Source of the DNA: Cheilinus undulatus
Lineage: Eukaryota > Chordata > Actinopteri > Labriformes > Labridae
Reading direction: 5' to 3'
Assembly (NCBI RefSeq): GCF_018320785.1
Contig: NC_054886.1
Coordinates: 31,603,732 to 31,667,731 of the forward strand
DNA length: 64,000 nt
Shown: positions 47,319 through 59,869 of the stretch, one piece after another
Layout of the letters: every line of letters starts with the position of its first letter
Position numbering within the stretch: position 1 is the first letter of the stretch
The notes under the pieces: generated by a model
Database searches by the model: none
Told to the model about the DNA's origin: nothing
The model's input: the letters and a program-made list of their open reading frames with translations, nothing else
Program-made: the position numbers and the translations under genes

Positions 47319-47580
47319 GGTTACGATGTAGCACTGGTTCTCTGAGTGAAGAAACTATCTCTCTACGTAACATGCACGGAATGTGATCCCCTGCTCATCA
47401 GGGTCCGTAAATAAAACTTTAAAACACATCGGCGTGCCTTGTCACATCCCACAGCTCATCTATAAAGCACCTGTGCTGGCGTGTAATCATTGATAGATTG
47501 ATTGGAACCTGTCTCCGAGCGGTGTAGAGGCTGGAGAGATAGTCTCTTCACTCAGAGAACCAGGGTTACATTATAATCCC
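47319..47580. repeat. Inverted-repeat element
   Basis: Arm 47319-47361 (ggttctctgagtgaagaaac, tatctctc) is the complement of 47535-47580 (gagagatagtctcttcactc, agagaaccagggttac). About 170 bp lie between them. MITE-like; no ORF. Confidence 0.75.
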
Positions 47581-47700
47581 ATGTTCTCTATCATCTCAAG
47601 ACCATCTCTCCACCCCAGTACATAACATGAATGGGGTAACTCTTAAAGACACCCCACAAGGAGACTCAGGCCCACTCCAGTCTGGTACACGAATATGTAT

Positions 47701-48120
47701 TTACTTGCATGCCAACCAGGCCAAGTCCCTGTGGAACGCAGGGCCTTTTTGTTCTGGTTTATATCCCATGTTTTTAGAATAATTTTTCCAAAAGTGTTTT
47801 TTCAAGTTTGGGGCTGTATTATGGCCCCGCCCCCCGGGGAAAAGTCCTGCATTTGATAACTTTAGGTGTCCATCTTGTCTAGTTTGAGGAAAAACCAGTC
47901 TGGAGTCAATCGGATAAGTCCCCTCGAACAAGTTCGATAAAATGCGAGGACTGTTTAGCCAAAAATCACCAAAAATGGCCAAAATTTGACACTTTTTTGT
48001 TTGTAGTTCGGTTCCTGTATGTTTTAGAGGATGGTCATAATGTAATTTTTTTCCCGTCTCATCATGATACATATGTGTAACGATTTTCATGCCTGTAGGT
48101 CTTACCCAGTCCCCTGTCAT
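47701..48120 (-). other. 139-codon open frame, not recognised
   Basis: The longest complex-looking frame in this stretch (starts MTGDWVRPTGMKIVTHMYHD). It has no signal peptide, membrane segment or motif I recognise, and its setting is surrounded by repeats. It may be a transposon fragment or chance. Not called as a gene. Confidence 0.2.
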
Positions 48121-51084
48121 TTAAAAATCCAATCAGGTTTCATCTCAAATTTGAATTAATCTCAACTTCATTGAAAACCCAGCCCACACCTGTGTCAGGT
48201 ACCCATCCCTAGTTTCTCTACCTCTCCTCCACCTGCCTGTTTGAGTGCTTCTCCAGAGTGCACACACACCAACAGAGATACACAGACAAGCACACCCACT
48301 TGCAAGCACAGACGTGCTGCAGGACTACTTCTACAAATGCTGAATTCATTTATTGATGAGCAGACATCCCTGTTTTAAAGTTTAGTCCTGTGTCACTACT
48401 TCAAAACATTGTAAAAAAAAAAATCTTTGGTCATAAACTTTCATGACATCACTAACAAGAAGCCTCCTGTGCACACGTGCTTGAAAGAAAGCTTGTTCAT
48501 GACGAATGACACCTTAACTTTTAGAATAAATTGAAGCACCGCTGAAGAGGCAGACGGACAAAAACAGGAGGCAGAGAGCCAATAGGCTCTACGCACTGCA
48601 GGGTGTGACGTATTTCCAGAGGAAAATTAGGCAGCCTGCCAACTTCTACCCAACTATACGTGCTAATCCAAGATGGAACCTAGTGTCGTCATTCTCCAAA
48701 AGTAAACCATCCTACACTGCGATTATTTGTCAGTTTTTTGTGTGTTTTTTTTTGGTCAGTTTGTTTGTGTTTGTGTTTGCTCTTTATTGTGATCACATCC
48801 AAATGTGCTAAAATAAGATGGGTTATTAGCACTTCTGGACATCACTGCTGTGTGCCGCAATGTACATCATCAGCTTAATTTAAACGTTATTGACAGTCAC
48901 TCTCAGTAACTCCTGCAAACAGATGGTAAACAGCAACAAATCTGCCATCACCACCGTTCTCTTCTGCAGTCAATCTCCCAACCAGAAGTCTGGGAGCGGC
49001 CTAATGTCAAACCGGTAAGTGATGCGTGCATAGAGCCTATCAGACTGAGAGCAGAGGTAGACCCACTGCCTGTGTGTGTGCTGGGAGGAAAAGGAGATTG
49101 TCAGATGACAATAGCGTAACAGATGAGACACAGTCAGAGCCGGCCCAAGGCATAAGCAACATAAGCAGCTGCTTAGGGCCCTGTAACAACCAGGGGACCC
49201 CCAAGAGCAAGGAAGTGAATGTTCACAAGCAGTTCAGAAGCAAACAACAGTGAGATCAGCCAGGCTGTGAAAGGGAATGAGGTGCTGGGACTTAAAGTCA
49301 GGGAGAAACAGAGCCCAACCTCAGATTTAATAGTTTAAGTCGATGTTTTACATCAGAGGATTCGTCTAACACCGTTTTAGGCTGTTTCTCAAGTCTATTC
49401 ATTAAACGAATGTAACTTAATGTTCTTGAACGCAACACACAACAGTCAAATAGCGTCTCTGCACTGGAGAAGTAAAGGCATGCTAAACACTTATGCTGCG
49501 CTCCAAAATAGAGCATGTGTGTCATGTCATACCATATGTACCAAATTTGGCATGTACCACATCGTTTCCAAACACCAAAACTCTGGCTAGTGGAAATACC
49601 TAGTGGCTAGTAAGTTTGCAAAACCACTAGCTACCATGGCTGGTGGGCAAAAAAGTTAATGTCAAGCCCTGTTCACACACACACCTAAACATGTACTTCA
49701 TTAGGATCTCTTCTCATCTACTTTAAACGAGACATTAGCACACTCTGTCAATAACACAACATGCACATAAACACCTCTGCGTAGCACACAGATTTAAACA
49801 CAGTTCCAGCACATATACTAATAAACACAGCAGACAACACAGCAGATTTTAAAACACACATAATCTAGCAACTTCAGCAAACATAAGTGTGATTGTGATC
49901 CTGTGTTTGTATGCTACCAAATTTGGGAATTACGTTTGATGCGGCCTCACAAGGGGCACCACAAAAAAAAGAAAAGTAGCAATATGAAATGTAGTTGCTC
50001 TTTGGTGGAAACACCGCATATGCAGATTTAAATAAGGCATAACCACATTTAATCTTAAAATGTACATCAGTCTCATACCTCAACTGTAAATTCTCATTTT
50101 AGTGATGACCTTCCCATGAAGAGCTGAAAATTCTGCAGAGTCGAGTGGTGCCAAAGTGGATCTCTCTGAGCTGATGGTCAGACACGGAAAGTGATGTCCT
50201 CTCCACTGATTTGGGTCGACTCGTCCAGTTCCAAAAAACAACACAAAACCAAAAGTAAAAACAGTTCTTAATTTGCCCAAATAACCATCAAAAATAATGT
50301 CTCTGGCCAGCCGACACCACTTCAGTGGGCTACTGGAGAAAATAAAAAGGCAGATAACTACAGCTATGAAGTCTGGGCATGCAGGATTCAGATAAGGTTA
50401 CAAAAAGGTATTTTAAAGTTTTAGGCTGCTGTGATTAAGCCAAAATAGAACAAAAACAATTTAAAAAATACCCTGCAACTAAATAAAGTTGATGAAGATT
50501 TACAGAGATCAAAAGTTTGGACACGGCGCAAAACTTGAAAAAGAAGGAAAAAAAAAAAAGGCTAAAGCCCAAAGAATGAAACGCCAACTAATAGCAAAAG
50601 AGAGAAAGAGAGAGATGTGTTGCAAGAAGAAGAGACGGTGTGAAAAGAGGGTAAACAAGGAGAGAGTAAGAAGCCAACCAAGAAGAGAGTCTGTGCTTAA
50701 AAGCTCCACTTCTCAACTCAGGGAGGGGCAGGCCTTGCTGCTCCTCCCACAGACACTGAAGTAACAAATATCACGTTTCAGTCTCACCCTCTTTAGGTTA
50801 AATCTCAGTCCATAAAAACAACCAACTCATATCAAACAAAGAAAGAAGACTTAAGAGAAACAAACATACTTCAGTTTTTGGATTAATTCAATCATCTTAG
50901 TCCTGTTTATCTCTCAATAACTAAAAATTACATTACCTCTTAATTCAATATAAGACAAGTAGGAATAGCATAAACAGTCATACAACACTATAAGATTATA
51001 ACATCAAATTGCAGCAGCAGATTGCATTTCTGAGATGCTGACCCCTTATGAATCATCACACAGCCATAGATCCTTGGGCCAGGG
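48121..51084. other. No gene recognised; possible hAT ends
   Basis: 49138 (cagagccggcccaaggcata) resembles a hAT terminus, and caagccctg at 49660-49670 could be another, but their flanks do not match. 50489-50764 is an A/G-rich low-complexity frame. Nothing else is supported. Confidence 0.35.
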
Positions 51085-51235
51085 GTTCCTGGTCATTCCA
51101 AAGTCAAGACTTAAGTCTAAAGGAGACGGGGCTTTTGCTGTCACGGCCCCTCGACTTCAGAACGACCGCGGTGAAATCCGATCAGCTCCTTAACTGCTAC
51201 AACTTAAAGCATCTGGGCAGGACCTTGTTGAGATT
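51085..51235 (+). pseudogene. Non-LTR retrotransposon (LINE) C-terminal relic
   Basis: A + frame reads VIPKSRLKSKGDGAFAVTAP and RLQND, which follows the 'P..RLK.KGDRAF...AP.LWN.LP' pattern at the end of L2/Rex/CR1-like ORF2 as I remember it. The expected W is changed and a stop follows. Only the tail fragment remains. Confidence 0.55.
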
Positions 51236-51934
51236 CGATGGTCTTGATGTGTTGTAGGGACTATCCAGCAAACTAGATGTATCCAGAGTGGCTGCTTCTG
51301 GCTGGAATTTGCTCTACATGCAGCATGGCTACCTAACAAGCCTGTGGCGAGAAGATGCTTTTGATGACATGTACAGCAGCCATGCGGTGTTCTTGTCCAC
51401 CCTCCAGGTCCTACCATATTAATGTAGCAGCCAGCCCTCCCTTGGTGAGTTGGGGCTGGGTGCACTGCAGTGATAGAGCAATACAGCCTCCCTTTGTCAG
51501 CCTAGACTTTCAGGTTGACCTTGGTGGCCTCCCTGTTCATGGGCTTGATTTGGCCTGAGCTCATTTTGCTTGGTTTATTTAGTATTTTGCAGATTGACTT
51601 CTGCCTCTCAGGTTTGCATGTAAGTAAATGCACTTTGTTGTACCAATTTAAAATACTTTAAAAAGCAGCATATTTTAAGACTGGTAGGCAGAATGGAGTG
51701 GGGCTTAGTCTCCACACAGAGACTCTCAAATATTACACATTACTGAGGTACACTGTTTTGTAAATAATGCTGAATGACGTTCAACAGTGTTACCTTTAGA
51801 ATGGGCATTTTTTGTTAAAGACACGTTAAAAGTGAATTTTTCAAAAAAGGTTAAAAAAATTAAAATTCTAATGGAATCAAACTATTAAAAGATTATAATA
51901 TGCAACAGTTTTTGATGTGCAGCTACATGATTTG

Positions 51935-52235
51935 TAAGCTTAAGCAAACCTAACAAGAACAAGATATGCTTGGTGTTTGGTTGTACCGATTAACGTCAGG
52001 CATCTCCTCCCACATGACTGAAGCATCCTGGGATGTTTGTTTGAACATCCTGAAAAAGAAGAGGAAACAAACTCATATGATCTTTGATATTGACCCTGTA
52101 GTAAACTAATGTGCTTCTTTTAATTTAATGTTCTCTTCCTGTTTGCTCTCATCTGTGCCTCGCAATTATTTTGTGCCTGTGCCAAATAACTTTATTTAAC
52201 CAGCGTACCTGTGTCATGGTTCCAGGGCATATGAA
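51935..52235 (-). repeat. Inverted ~290-bp duplicate, copy 2
   Basis: Complement of 46905-47195 (see that entry). The + strand continues past the duplicate as an open frame to about 52443 (90 codons) with no recognised domain. Confidence 0.8.
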
Positions 52236-52744
52236 AGTAAGAGCATTCTCAGAAGTGTTTTTTACTCTGCATCTAACCTTCAGCATTCCCAAATTGTTTC
52301 TGCAAGGATTATTGTATTGCAGTCCTGGTACAGCAAACATGTTTCCCCAAACATGCAGTTATAGGTTCATGCTCAACTCCCCACCACGTTTCACTTACAA
52401 AAAGATTCAAGTTGACGATCAAGGAATCTGCCTTGGTGTTTGATGAAAAAACAAGGATCACAGAGGAAGAGAAGAATAAGAAGTATTAAGGGGCTTATAT
52501 AATTCAATACAAATTTTAAACATTAAGGGGTTAGACTTGTGACACCGCAGCTGTGCGGCTGTTAGGTGAGCTGCACTATTTTCCCATTGCTTGCTCTTGA
52601 TGTGCGTGCTCGTACGAGCACAAAGGAGCCGATGGTCTGCTGCTAACGTGAATTTGGGGAGATTCACCTGCATCATGTTTACAGGAGATAAGGGAAGTTA
52701 CACTTTTGAACGTTTATAGTTTGAAAAATATATGTGAGAAAAAT

Positions 52745-52882
52745 TTACGTTTGGCCCTTCGACTGCTGACACACAGGAGGCTAAATAATTTCATCAAAAT
52801 CCGTCCACAACTTTTTGAGTAATGTTGCTAACAAACGAACAAACCCACCCGATCACATAACCTCCTTGGCAGAGGTAATAAA
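52745..52882 (-). repeat. Second copy of the cctccgccaaggaggttatg repeat
   Basis: Reads in reverse as tacctctgccaaggaggtta, then the 'agcaacattactcaaaaag' and 'tggacggattttgatgaaat' blocks, matching 4278-4400. Confidence 0.75.
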
Positions 52883-53492
52883 ACAGCTTCACTGCTGCAA
52901 AACAGTGTAATATATTAGTGACAAATACACTATTATTATAACAAATTTATGACACTCAGACCTATAACTTATAGAGGGAAAATTCAGACTGTCAGGAGTT
53001 TTGAAAATCAAATTTTCAAACAATTTGAAATTATATTAAGCTTATTCATTTGAGATTTCCTTTTCACTCCTTGCCATCCTCTCAGTTTGCTCAAGTTTTG
53101 TGTTTGTCTGATTACTTTTTAGATTCAAGCTGGGGCAAAGTGGGAGATGGGAGAGGGGTAAACGGACCTTCAGGAGATGTGATGGGACCAGTCAACTGTC
53201 ATTACATAAATAAATAAATCATACAGGCCCCAAAGTACGTCGGCCCACGGAGGGTCTCCGTTGTAAACAATCCAGCGTGGCTAGGGGTGCAGCTCTCTGC
53301 ATTGGCGGTGTGCTTGGTCAGCAAGTGGTCCAGGCTGTTTAAGACTCTACAAACTCCAGGTAAGTCGGTTCATGTCGACAGTAAGAGCAAATAACAGTCT
53401 TATCTGGCATTAACCCACAGGACCCGGCACCTATTTAATGAGAAATCACCAAAATTTATTTAAATGTTTAATTTACCACACTTTTTCCTGTG

Positions 53493-54330
53493 ATAGCATG
53501 CAGGGGCGCACTTTAGCATGAGGCAAACATAGGCAACTGCCTGGGGGCCCTAGCTAGTAGGGGCCCAGTGAACACAAAACTAACTTAACCCTTTCTCCTA
53601 CCATCCTGTCTTCTGACAGTTTAAAATCTTCAGGGGTAACCCTCATAAAAAGTGTGAACTGTGTAACATACTTGTTCATGTTATGGTGGAAAATAAAGCC
53701 TTACAAAACAAAATGCAAATATTTGTGTAGAGCATGATATCTTTTTTTTTTTTTAAACTTGTCAATTGAAAAAACATCCAAAAGTTATTTTACAAAAAAT
53801 ATTATACAAATATTTTGGCAAATAAACACATTTGGTCTTTTTATGGTTTTGGTTGGGAAAACATGACAGAAAAAGATAAAAATAAATAAATCAAAATGTA
53901 ACTACATATTTTTTCGTTCAGCAAGTTATTATTGTAAACACAAGAAAACTATTTTAAATTTGTATGAATAAACTTTATACTCAATGTATATTTTTAACAT
54001 ATTTGGTTAATATTATTTCATGTTTAACTTTATACTTTGTATTGTTTTTTTTTCATTTGTATTTGTATAAATTTGCAAAAAAATAAGACGTGAATTAAGT
54101 ATCCCATAACTTTATTGTCTGATGGTTACCTGAAGCCCATCTAGACTCTCCAAATATATCCTGACATTCACCTGGACATTTTCTGTTAAAAAATACAACA
54201 CAGTAATGTTAGGTTGGTTTTCCATCATGGTATGAGTAGGGCTTTCTTTGGAAAACAAAAATTTAAAAGGGGGGTGAACAATGTCTTCATCCAGGGCCCA
54301 AAAATGGCTAAACCCAGCTCTGGTAGCATG
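53493..54330. mobile_element. Non-autonomous hAT element 6
   Basis: The element is 53501-54322. Left caggggcgcactttagc and right, complemented, cagagctgggtttagcc form the inverted ends. The flanking octamers atagcatg (53493-53500) and gtagcatg (54323-54330) match at 7 of 8. AT-rich interior; no transposase. The short frames near its right end are not genes. Confidence 0.78.
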
Positions 54331-54539
54331 GTCATCCTTGTCCATACTTTTGTAGACTTCCATCCTGGTAGTGGTGTGAGGAGAAGGGTTGTCTCTCACT
54401 GATAAATCAGTATTTAAACGTAACCCTGCTGGTAAAATGTAATGAGAAAATGAACACCTCAATTACTGGCTTCATTCTGAGGCTTATGTGTTTATATAAA
54501 TACAGTTAATGTGATAAATAAGCCAAATATTTTGTTTTT

Positions 54540-54720
54540 TACGGTTTTAAACGGCTCGATTTCACGGTAGTTTTACAGTGTAAAACGTCCGTCACTCTGG
54601 ACGGGAGATCCTATCTTTATGACGCCAGAGGACAAGCTACGTTGTCACAGTGTTGTCTGGAGAAGCTGATAGACAGAGAAAACTGAGTCTAAAAAGTACT
54701 TAAAGTTTATATTTAATAAG
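54540..54720 (+). promoter_or_regulatory. Candidate first exon or promoter
   Basis: A moderately CpG-containing block (acggctcg, aaacgtccgtcact, ggacgggag, tatgacgcc) ends in a consensus donor (aataag then gtaaga) at 54721. No linked coding exon was demonstrated; the next splice-like segments on this strand are near 60.2-63.0 kb. Weak. Confidence 0.3.
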
Positions 54721-54724
54721 GTAA

Positions 54725-56150
54725 GAGTTAAACGTTCTCCTGCAGAAGCCATGAAACCGCCTGAAGTGTCATTTACAGCCTAAAAATCTGCCCTTCAACC
54801 GTCTCGGCAAGCTAGCTTTTCACTTCATTTAGCTAGCTTTACCGTGTGTTAGCAGAGACGTTATCGCTGTGTAAAGACATTTTAACAGTTTAATGTGACA
54901 CTGTGACTGTCTAATACCTAAATGTGATCATATTTCATGCTCTTGATCCAACTTTTGTGGTCAAATTCCTCGTTTTATTAAAAAGCTGAAAAACGTTAAT
55001 TTCCGTTAGTTGTAGAGATTGGAAGCCTTTACTCATCATGCTCCCAGAAGGTTCTTTGAGTTGCTGGGCATAAGTGATATGCTTAGATTTGGTGTTTGAT
55101 AGATAAAAACGGTTAAAAATTAATAGTTTACTTAGTATGTTAAAAATGTACAAAAAGAAAAAGTGAAAAGGTGTTTTTGATGTACAGAATGTATGTTCAG
55201 TAATTCCTTTAATACTGGTTAAACTGTCCAAATCTGATTATTTTTGATATTTGCCCCATGTATATGTTTGTTTGTTTTTTGTTTCATAGAAAAAAACAAT
55301 TCTAATACCACTCAAGGTGTCTAGGGGGTCCTAACAAGTATTAAAAGTTGCTAAGTCAATTCAGCCAAAATTGAGGTGTTTATAAAGTTTTACATGCAAA
55401 ACTACAAGGTCTTAATTTAATTTTTGTTTGTTTCATTTTATTTTTCTAAGCTATCCATCTAAATGGGTTGTAGGCTAGGTTTTTCTCTGCTTTTGTATGC
55501 AGATATAATCACTCTTGAGAATTTTTTTGGAACTCTACCAGGTCTGATCTAAACTCTTCTCAGACTTATGGAGGTAAATTATTCAAATAAATACAACTCA
55601 ATGAGTGTGAGCTTTGGCTGATCAGCTGCAACAGTGAAATGATCACTAAAACCTCAATGCTTTAAATCAGAATTAAAGATTTAAATGTTCCTGAATTTGG
55701 CAATTATGCCTTGTTTTTATTTCCTAAGACCTCACTGTAGGCTGTTCAGTTTTTAAGATTTAACTACAGTGCTTATAGATAGGTATTTCTTTGACACTCT
55801 TGAAAAATAGATTTTTAATCATTTTTTTCCTCCTGGTAAAATAAAGGTTAAAAAGAAAAAAATATATATAGATTTTTGGATGACTACTTTTAGGCAATTT
55901 AAGTAAAAATAAGACCTTCCATTCAGCTACCTTTGGTAGCCGATTTTTTTTCTCCTAGTCTATTTCCAAAATGCTCCAAAAAATCTTAATTTTCATTCTG
56001 TAGTTAAAATACTGCTGGTCTTTTCTCCTTTTTTTTCATCACATTCATGTCTTGGCCATCAGCCAGAACAGGTTAGTAGCTGTGTCGTTAATGTACCTGG
56101 TTAGAAACTGAAGATGCAATAGGCCTGTAAAAATGTAAGAAGGGGGTCTT
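54725..56150. other. No gene recognised
   Basis: AT-rich, with no paired transposon ends or exon that I can support. Confidence 0.4.
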
Positions 56151-56152
56151 TC

Positions 56153-56902
56153 TTAAGGTCTTTACACACTGGGTCTGTTATTTTCAGGTGCGTTTTTTTT
56201 TGGGATCCGTAATCTGAAAAAACGTCATGCACTCGGACCTTGCACACTGGGTCTAATGCGTTTTTATTTGCCTTGACTGCGAGGCAAATTCGTAGAAGAT
56301 GGCAAATAGTTTCGTACTGCGAGCCTGTATCTCCGTCACTCCTTTAAAATCCCGCTGGATCCATCCTGGCAGAGAGCTTCATTCAGCACCCATTCATGCG
56401 TCATAGCGCTGAGCCACGTTGGAGAGATGGAGAGCATTTTTTTAATTCTGTCTCTGTTATGACCTGTGAGTAGACTACCATCGTATGCCCTTATCTGTTA
56501 TATGTCCATAGCTGATATCCACATTTCACACCTGCAAACTACAGCATTTTAAGTGAGGTTTTGAGAATGGGAGAGAGGGAGGAGTTGGACGGGGGTGAGT
56601 GAGTGAGAGAGAATAAAGTAACGGGCGCTGATCTGAATCATCAATCACCCATCTATCTGTTATATTTCCATGGTTTATATCCACATAATAAATGAGCAAA
56701 CTTTGGTGTTTAAAGTGAGGTTTCAGGGCAAGAGAGAGGGAGGAGGGGTATGGCGGGGGTGAGCAAGTGAGGAGGAAGCAGTGGGCACTGTTTTGAATCA
56801 CCACCCACTGATTGAAATTTCGCATAAAATCGAACCTGTTCCAAATAAAAAAAATGAAAAAAATTCGAAAGAAATTATCGGACCCAGTGTTCAAAGGCCT
56901 TA
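56153..56902. mobile_element. PIF/Harbinger-like non-autonomous element
   Basis: The element is 56156-56899 with ends aggtctttacacactgggtc and, complemented, ggcctttgaacactgggtc, flanked by TTA on both sides (56153-56155, 56900-56902), the target length expected for Harbinger. Inside are two direct ~165-bp units (each with atctgttatat, tatccaca, tttaagtgaggttt and gagagagggaggag) at about 56490-56650 and 56655-56810. No transposase. Confidence 0.72.
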
Positions 56903-58216
56903 AAGGTCTTGATAGGTATTAAAGGTATTAAGTCCAATGTCAGATTTTCTACCTGGCCAAAACGTTACATTTGAACTGGAAAAATAATGCATTTTATTGA
57001 TGTTATGTTATTTTTGTGACACAATTGACACATAAATTAATATAAACGTAAGAGCAACCTGTTTTAACATTAAGACAGAACAAAAAGCCTTTAGCCTTTC
57101 TCTAAATGCAGGTCATGTTTTGTCAGATGAGTACGAATATTTCCTTCCATGAGTGAGAAGATCCTCCGGAGAAGATTCAACAATCCTTTGATGACGAGCC
57201 TCCTAGCTGATCCCCAGAATCCAGATCTACACATCCAGTGGACCAGATGGATGAACTCTCTGCTTGTGGTAGGATTGTACCTGCTCAAACACACAAACAT
57301 CTGAGTGCACTCATACCAGACTCCATCTGCCTGACTTTAAGCAAAGCAGGCCTCTTTCTGATCAAGTTCAGAAAGTTCAGAAAGTTGACTCAGACTTCAC
57401 TTTTGAGAGGGAAAACAAAGAGCCGCACTATCCTTTTATTTTAAAGGGCCTTTAAGATGTAACAACACATAATGCAACAAAAAATGTTTTAATAAAAACT
57501 ATAATTTAACTGGTCGATAGTGTAACAAAACGCTGTGTTTAGATTTTGCTTTTGTCATTAAATTCTGAATTATGCAAATATTTCCCCAATGTAATTATTA
57601 CATTATAGAGTGAGTCAATAATTTATGGATTAAAATGGTAATTGCTTCACAGTAGAGCGTAGTCAGCACTAAAATCACTCTTTCAATAGTTCTTACTGTA
57701 GTATTTAGTTCTGCCTACTCAGTGAAGTGCTGATTTTTACCACAGACAATGTATAAAAAGACAGTTAAGTGTCTCAATGAAGCAGACAAGAGGCTGGCAA
57801 CTTCAAATTAGGGCAAAATTGCTTCCACAATCTCATTTGATGCAATAGTAAAAAGGCTTTATTATATGAAACTAGGGCTGGGCGATATGGTTAAAAAATT
57901 GAATCTCCAATTTTTTCACACCAAACTCGATTTACGATTTTAATCGATTTTTTGTTTGTTTATTTTCAAATGAAAAAGAAAAAATACTTGAACAGGGGCC
58001 TATAGCACGAAGCAGGATTAATGTCTTAGCGAGGTAACTTCAGGGTTAACCCTGGGTTATCGATAGCACAAAGCCGGTTCATTTCTTATCGGGGTAGATC
58101 ACCATGGTAACTTACGATGAACGGCCAACCTGCTCCGGAGCAGGGTAAGTTGGAGGTTGAATCTGATCCTATTAAATGCCCATCCCACTGGCCAATCAGC
58201 TTCTCCGAAACAATGG

Positions 58217-58485
58217 CCAGCCCTTTTCTCCCGAACCCGGTAGACAGAGGAGCACAACTTAGTGAGGAGAGCATTAAGACGCGAAGGAGTGTTCCGAGAC
58301 CGTTTAAACCTACTGGATCAACCCGATAATGCGCTTTATGAGAGGTACCAGTTCTCGCGGCCCGGACTCCTTTACCTGTGCGAAATCTTAAAGCCGTTTA
58401 TTACCCATGCGACCCGCAGGAGCGGTGTGATTGTCCAGTATGATATGAAATCATACGTAACCATACAGTTAGAGGTAATATTCTA
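58217..58485 (+). pseudogene. Harbinger transposase, N-terminal remnant (HARBI1-like)
   Basis: The start MASPFLPNPVDRGAQL is followed, after a one-base shift in frame near 58262, by RRALRREGVFRDRLNLLD and NALYERYQFSRPGLLYLCEI, the hallmark N-terminal region of HARBI1-like nucleases. The frame then runs into non-homologous sequence and stops at about 58484. The DDE catalytic domain is absent. Confidence 0.8.
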
Positions 58486-58797
58486 GGAAGGGATAATCAA
58501 ACTTCATTTATATAGCCCCTTTGACACATTCAAATGCAACACAAAGTGCTTGACAAATAAAAGGGATGTAATGCTAATGTGAAACAGCACATTATTCCAT
58601 CATGTCATTTTTACACTTCATTCATTGTGTTTGAGGGCTTTCTTTCTTTAAAGAGGGAGAGTGTATTTTAGTCCAGCTGCTGATTTGTAATTTGTTAATT
58701 TAGGTCAGACATCAACTCGGTATGCATGATTTCACTGTGGCGACAACTTTAAGCCTAATTGTAGCATGATGTTAAGTCATGAAACAGACCAACTTAC

Positions 58798-59157
58798 CAG
58801 ACGCAGTGATTTTTTTACACTTATTTTTAATCTGCACCCAGGTTCTTTTCACTCCAGAAGGATAACATCTGGGGGAATGAGATGATGATTGTAATGCACG
58901 CAATTCATTTGCAGAGTATATTGTTTCATGGGATTCATGAGTGTGATCAGTGTCAGACTGAGCCATTGATGAGTAACTTACGCATTTACACAGTCTGCTA
59001 TGCACTGCCACGCATTTTGCCTGCGATTGGCAGCCGCCACGGTGTTTCCTTTTTCCAGGATTCGGACTTTTTCCTCCTCGTACTTCATCATTATTAATCT
59101 TTGCTCCTCACATGTGAAGTAGGGTGCCCTGCCACTTGCTTCCTTGCGATTCTCCAT
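58798..59157 (-). pseudogene. Harbinger Myb/SANT-like accessory gene, 5' part
   Basis: Exon 1 (58982-59157, 176 bp) starts MENRKEASGRAPYFTCEEQR, continues with MMKYEEEKVRILEKGNTVAA and ends at donor gtaagt. Exon 2 (58798-58868, 71 bp) follows acceptor cccccag in phase and reads GVKRTWVQIKNKCKKITAS before donor gtaagt. This is the trihelix/Myb-like protein that accompanies Harbinger transposases. Both exons are open and correctly phased, but the next exon is missing. Confidence 0.8.
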
Positions 59158-59431
59158 CTATTTAGCGCTCATGATTGCAGTTGGTCAGCTGCCTCTGTGC
59201 CCTCCCTTTATACGTGCACGTTCACGGCTCTTGATGAGACAAACCTGGGTTAAGTTACCGTGTGGATAACCCGCAACGTGCTATTGATTATCCTGATTGC
59301 CATTGTTGGGGTTAGTCAACCCTGGATAGATGTGAGTTACCCGGAGTGAGCGGACCACGCTTCGTGCTATAGGCCCCTGGTTTCTTTCATTTTATCAACA
59401 ACAACGATAACAATAACAATACTTATAGTAA

Positions 59432-59452
59432 CAATAATAATAATAATAATAA
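59432..59452. repeat. (aat)n microsatellite
   Basis: About seven copies of aat preceded by caataacaatac variants, in the outer hAT-like element. Confidence 0.9.
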
Positions 59453-59692
59453 TGTTTTTATCATTTTTATTTGTAACAAAATTGAACTGAATGTTCATTT
59501 AAAGGTCAAAGTGTGAGCTGTAAACTTATCTTTAAAAGTGCACTATGGAGGGTTATTTACACGAACATTCAGACTCTGAAAGTTTTTATCTGCTTAAGAA
59601 AAAGACAGAAAGTAATTCTAAAGTCTCAAGCAGACCAAAACTTCTTTTAATTTCAGTTTCTACTAAAAGTATTCAGAATGAATCTGATTATT

Positions 59693-59869
59693 AAAACAGA
59701 GCAGGATGGCATGCTGGTAGTCGAGTGGTTAAGGCGAAGCCGGCCTGTGGCACTATTTCCTGCATGTCTCTCCCTGCTCTCTTCCCTGTTTCCAACTCTA
59801 TCCACTGTCCTATCAAATAAAGGTAAAAAGGCCAAAAATAAATCTTTAAAAAAAAAACAGAGCAGGATG
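59693..59869 (+). mobile_element. tRNA-derived SINE with deleted B-box
   Basis: The element is 59709-59853 between perfect 16-bp duplications aaaacagagcaggatg (59693-59708, 59854-59869). Same family as 42065-42238, but about 36-38 nt including the B-box are missing (ttaaggcg joined to aagccggcc). The A-box region and tail are intact. Confidence 0.92.

Larger units (their letters stand above)
57993..59379. mobile_element. PIF/Harbinger element with internal deletion
   Basis: Perfect 21-bp inverted ends caggggcctatagcacgaag plus c. It holds the start of a transposase gene on + (58217-58485) and two exons of the Myb-like accessory gene on - (58798-59157), so both classic Harbinger genes are represented, but the middle (catalytic transposase region and 3' accessory exon) is missing. 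Target duplication not clear. Nested in the outer hAT-like element. Confidence 0.88.

Noticed and set aside
50489..50764. 91-codon lysine/arginine-rich frame on +
   Set aside because: A/G-rich low complexity without splice sites or motif support.
57993..59379. Target duplication CAG/CTG for the Harbinger
   Set aside because: The two triplets are complements, not direct repeats, and belong to the inverted ends themselves.
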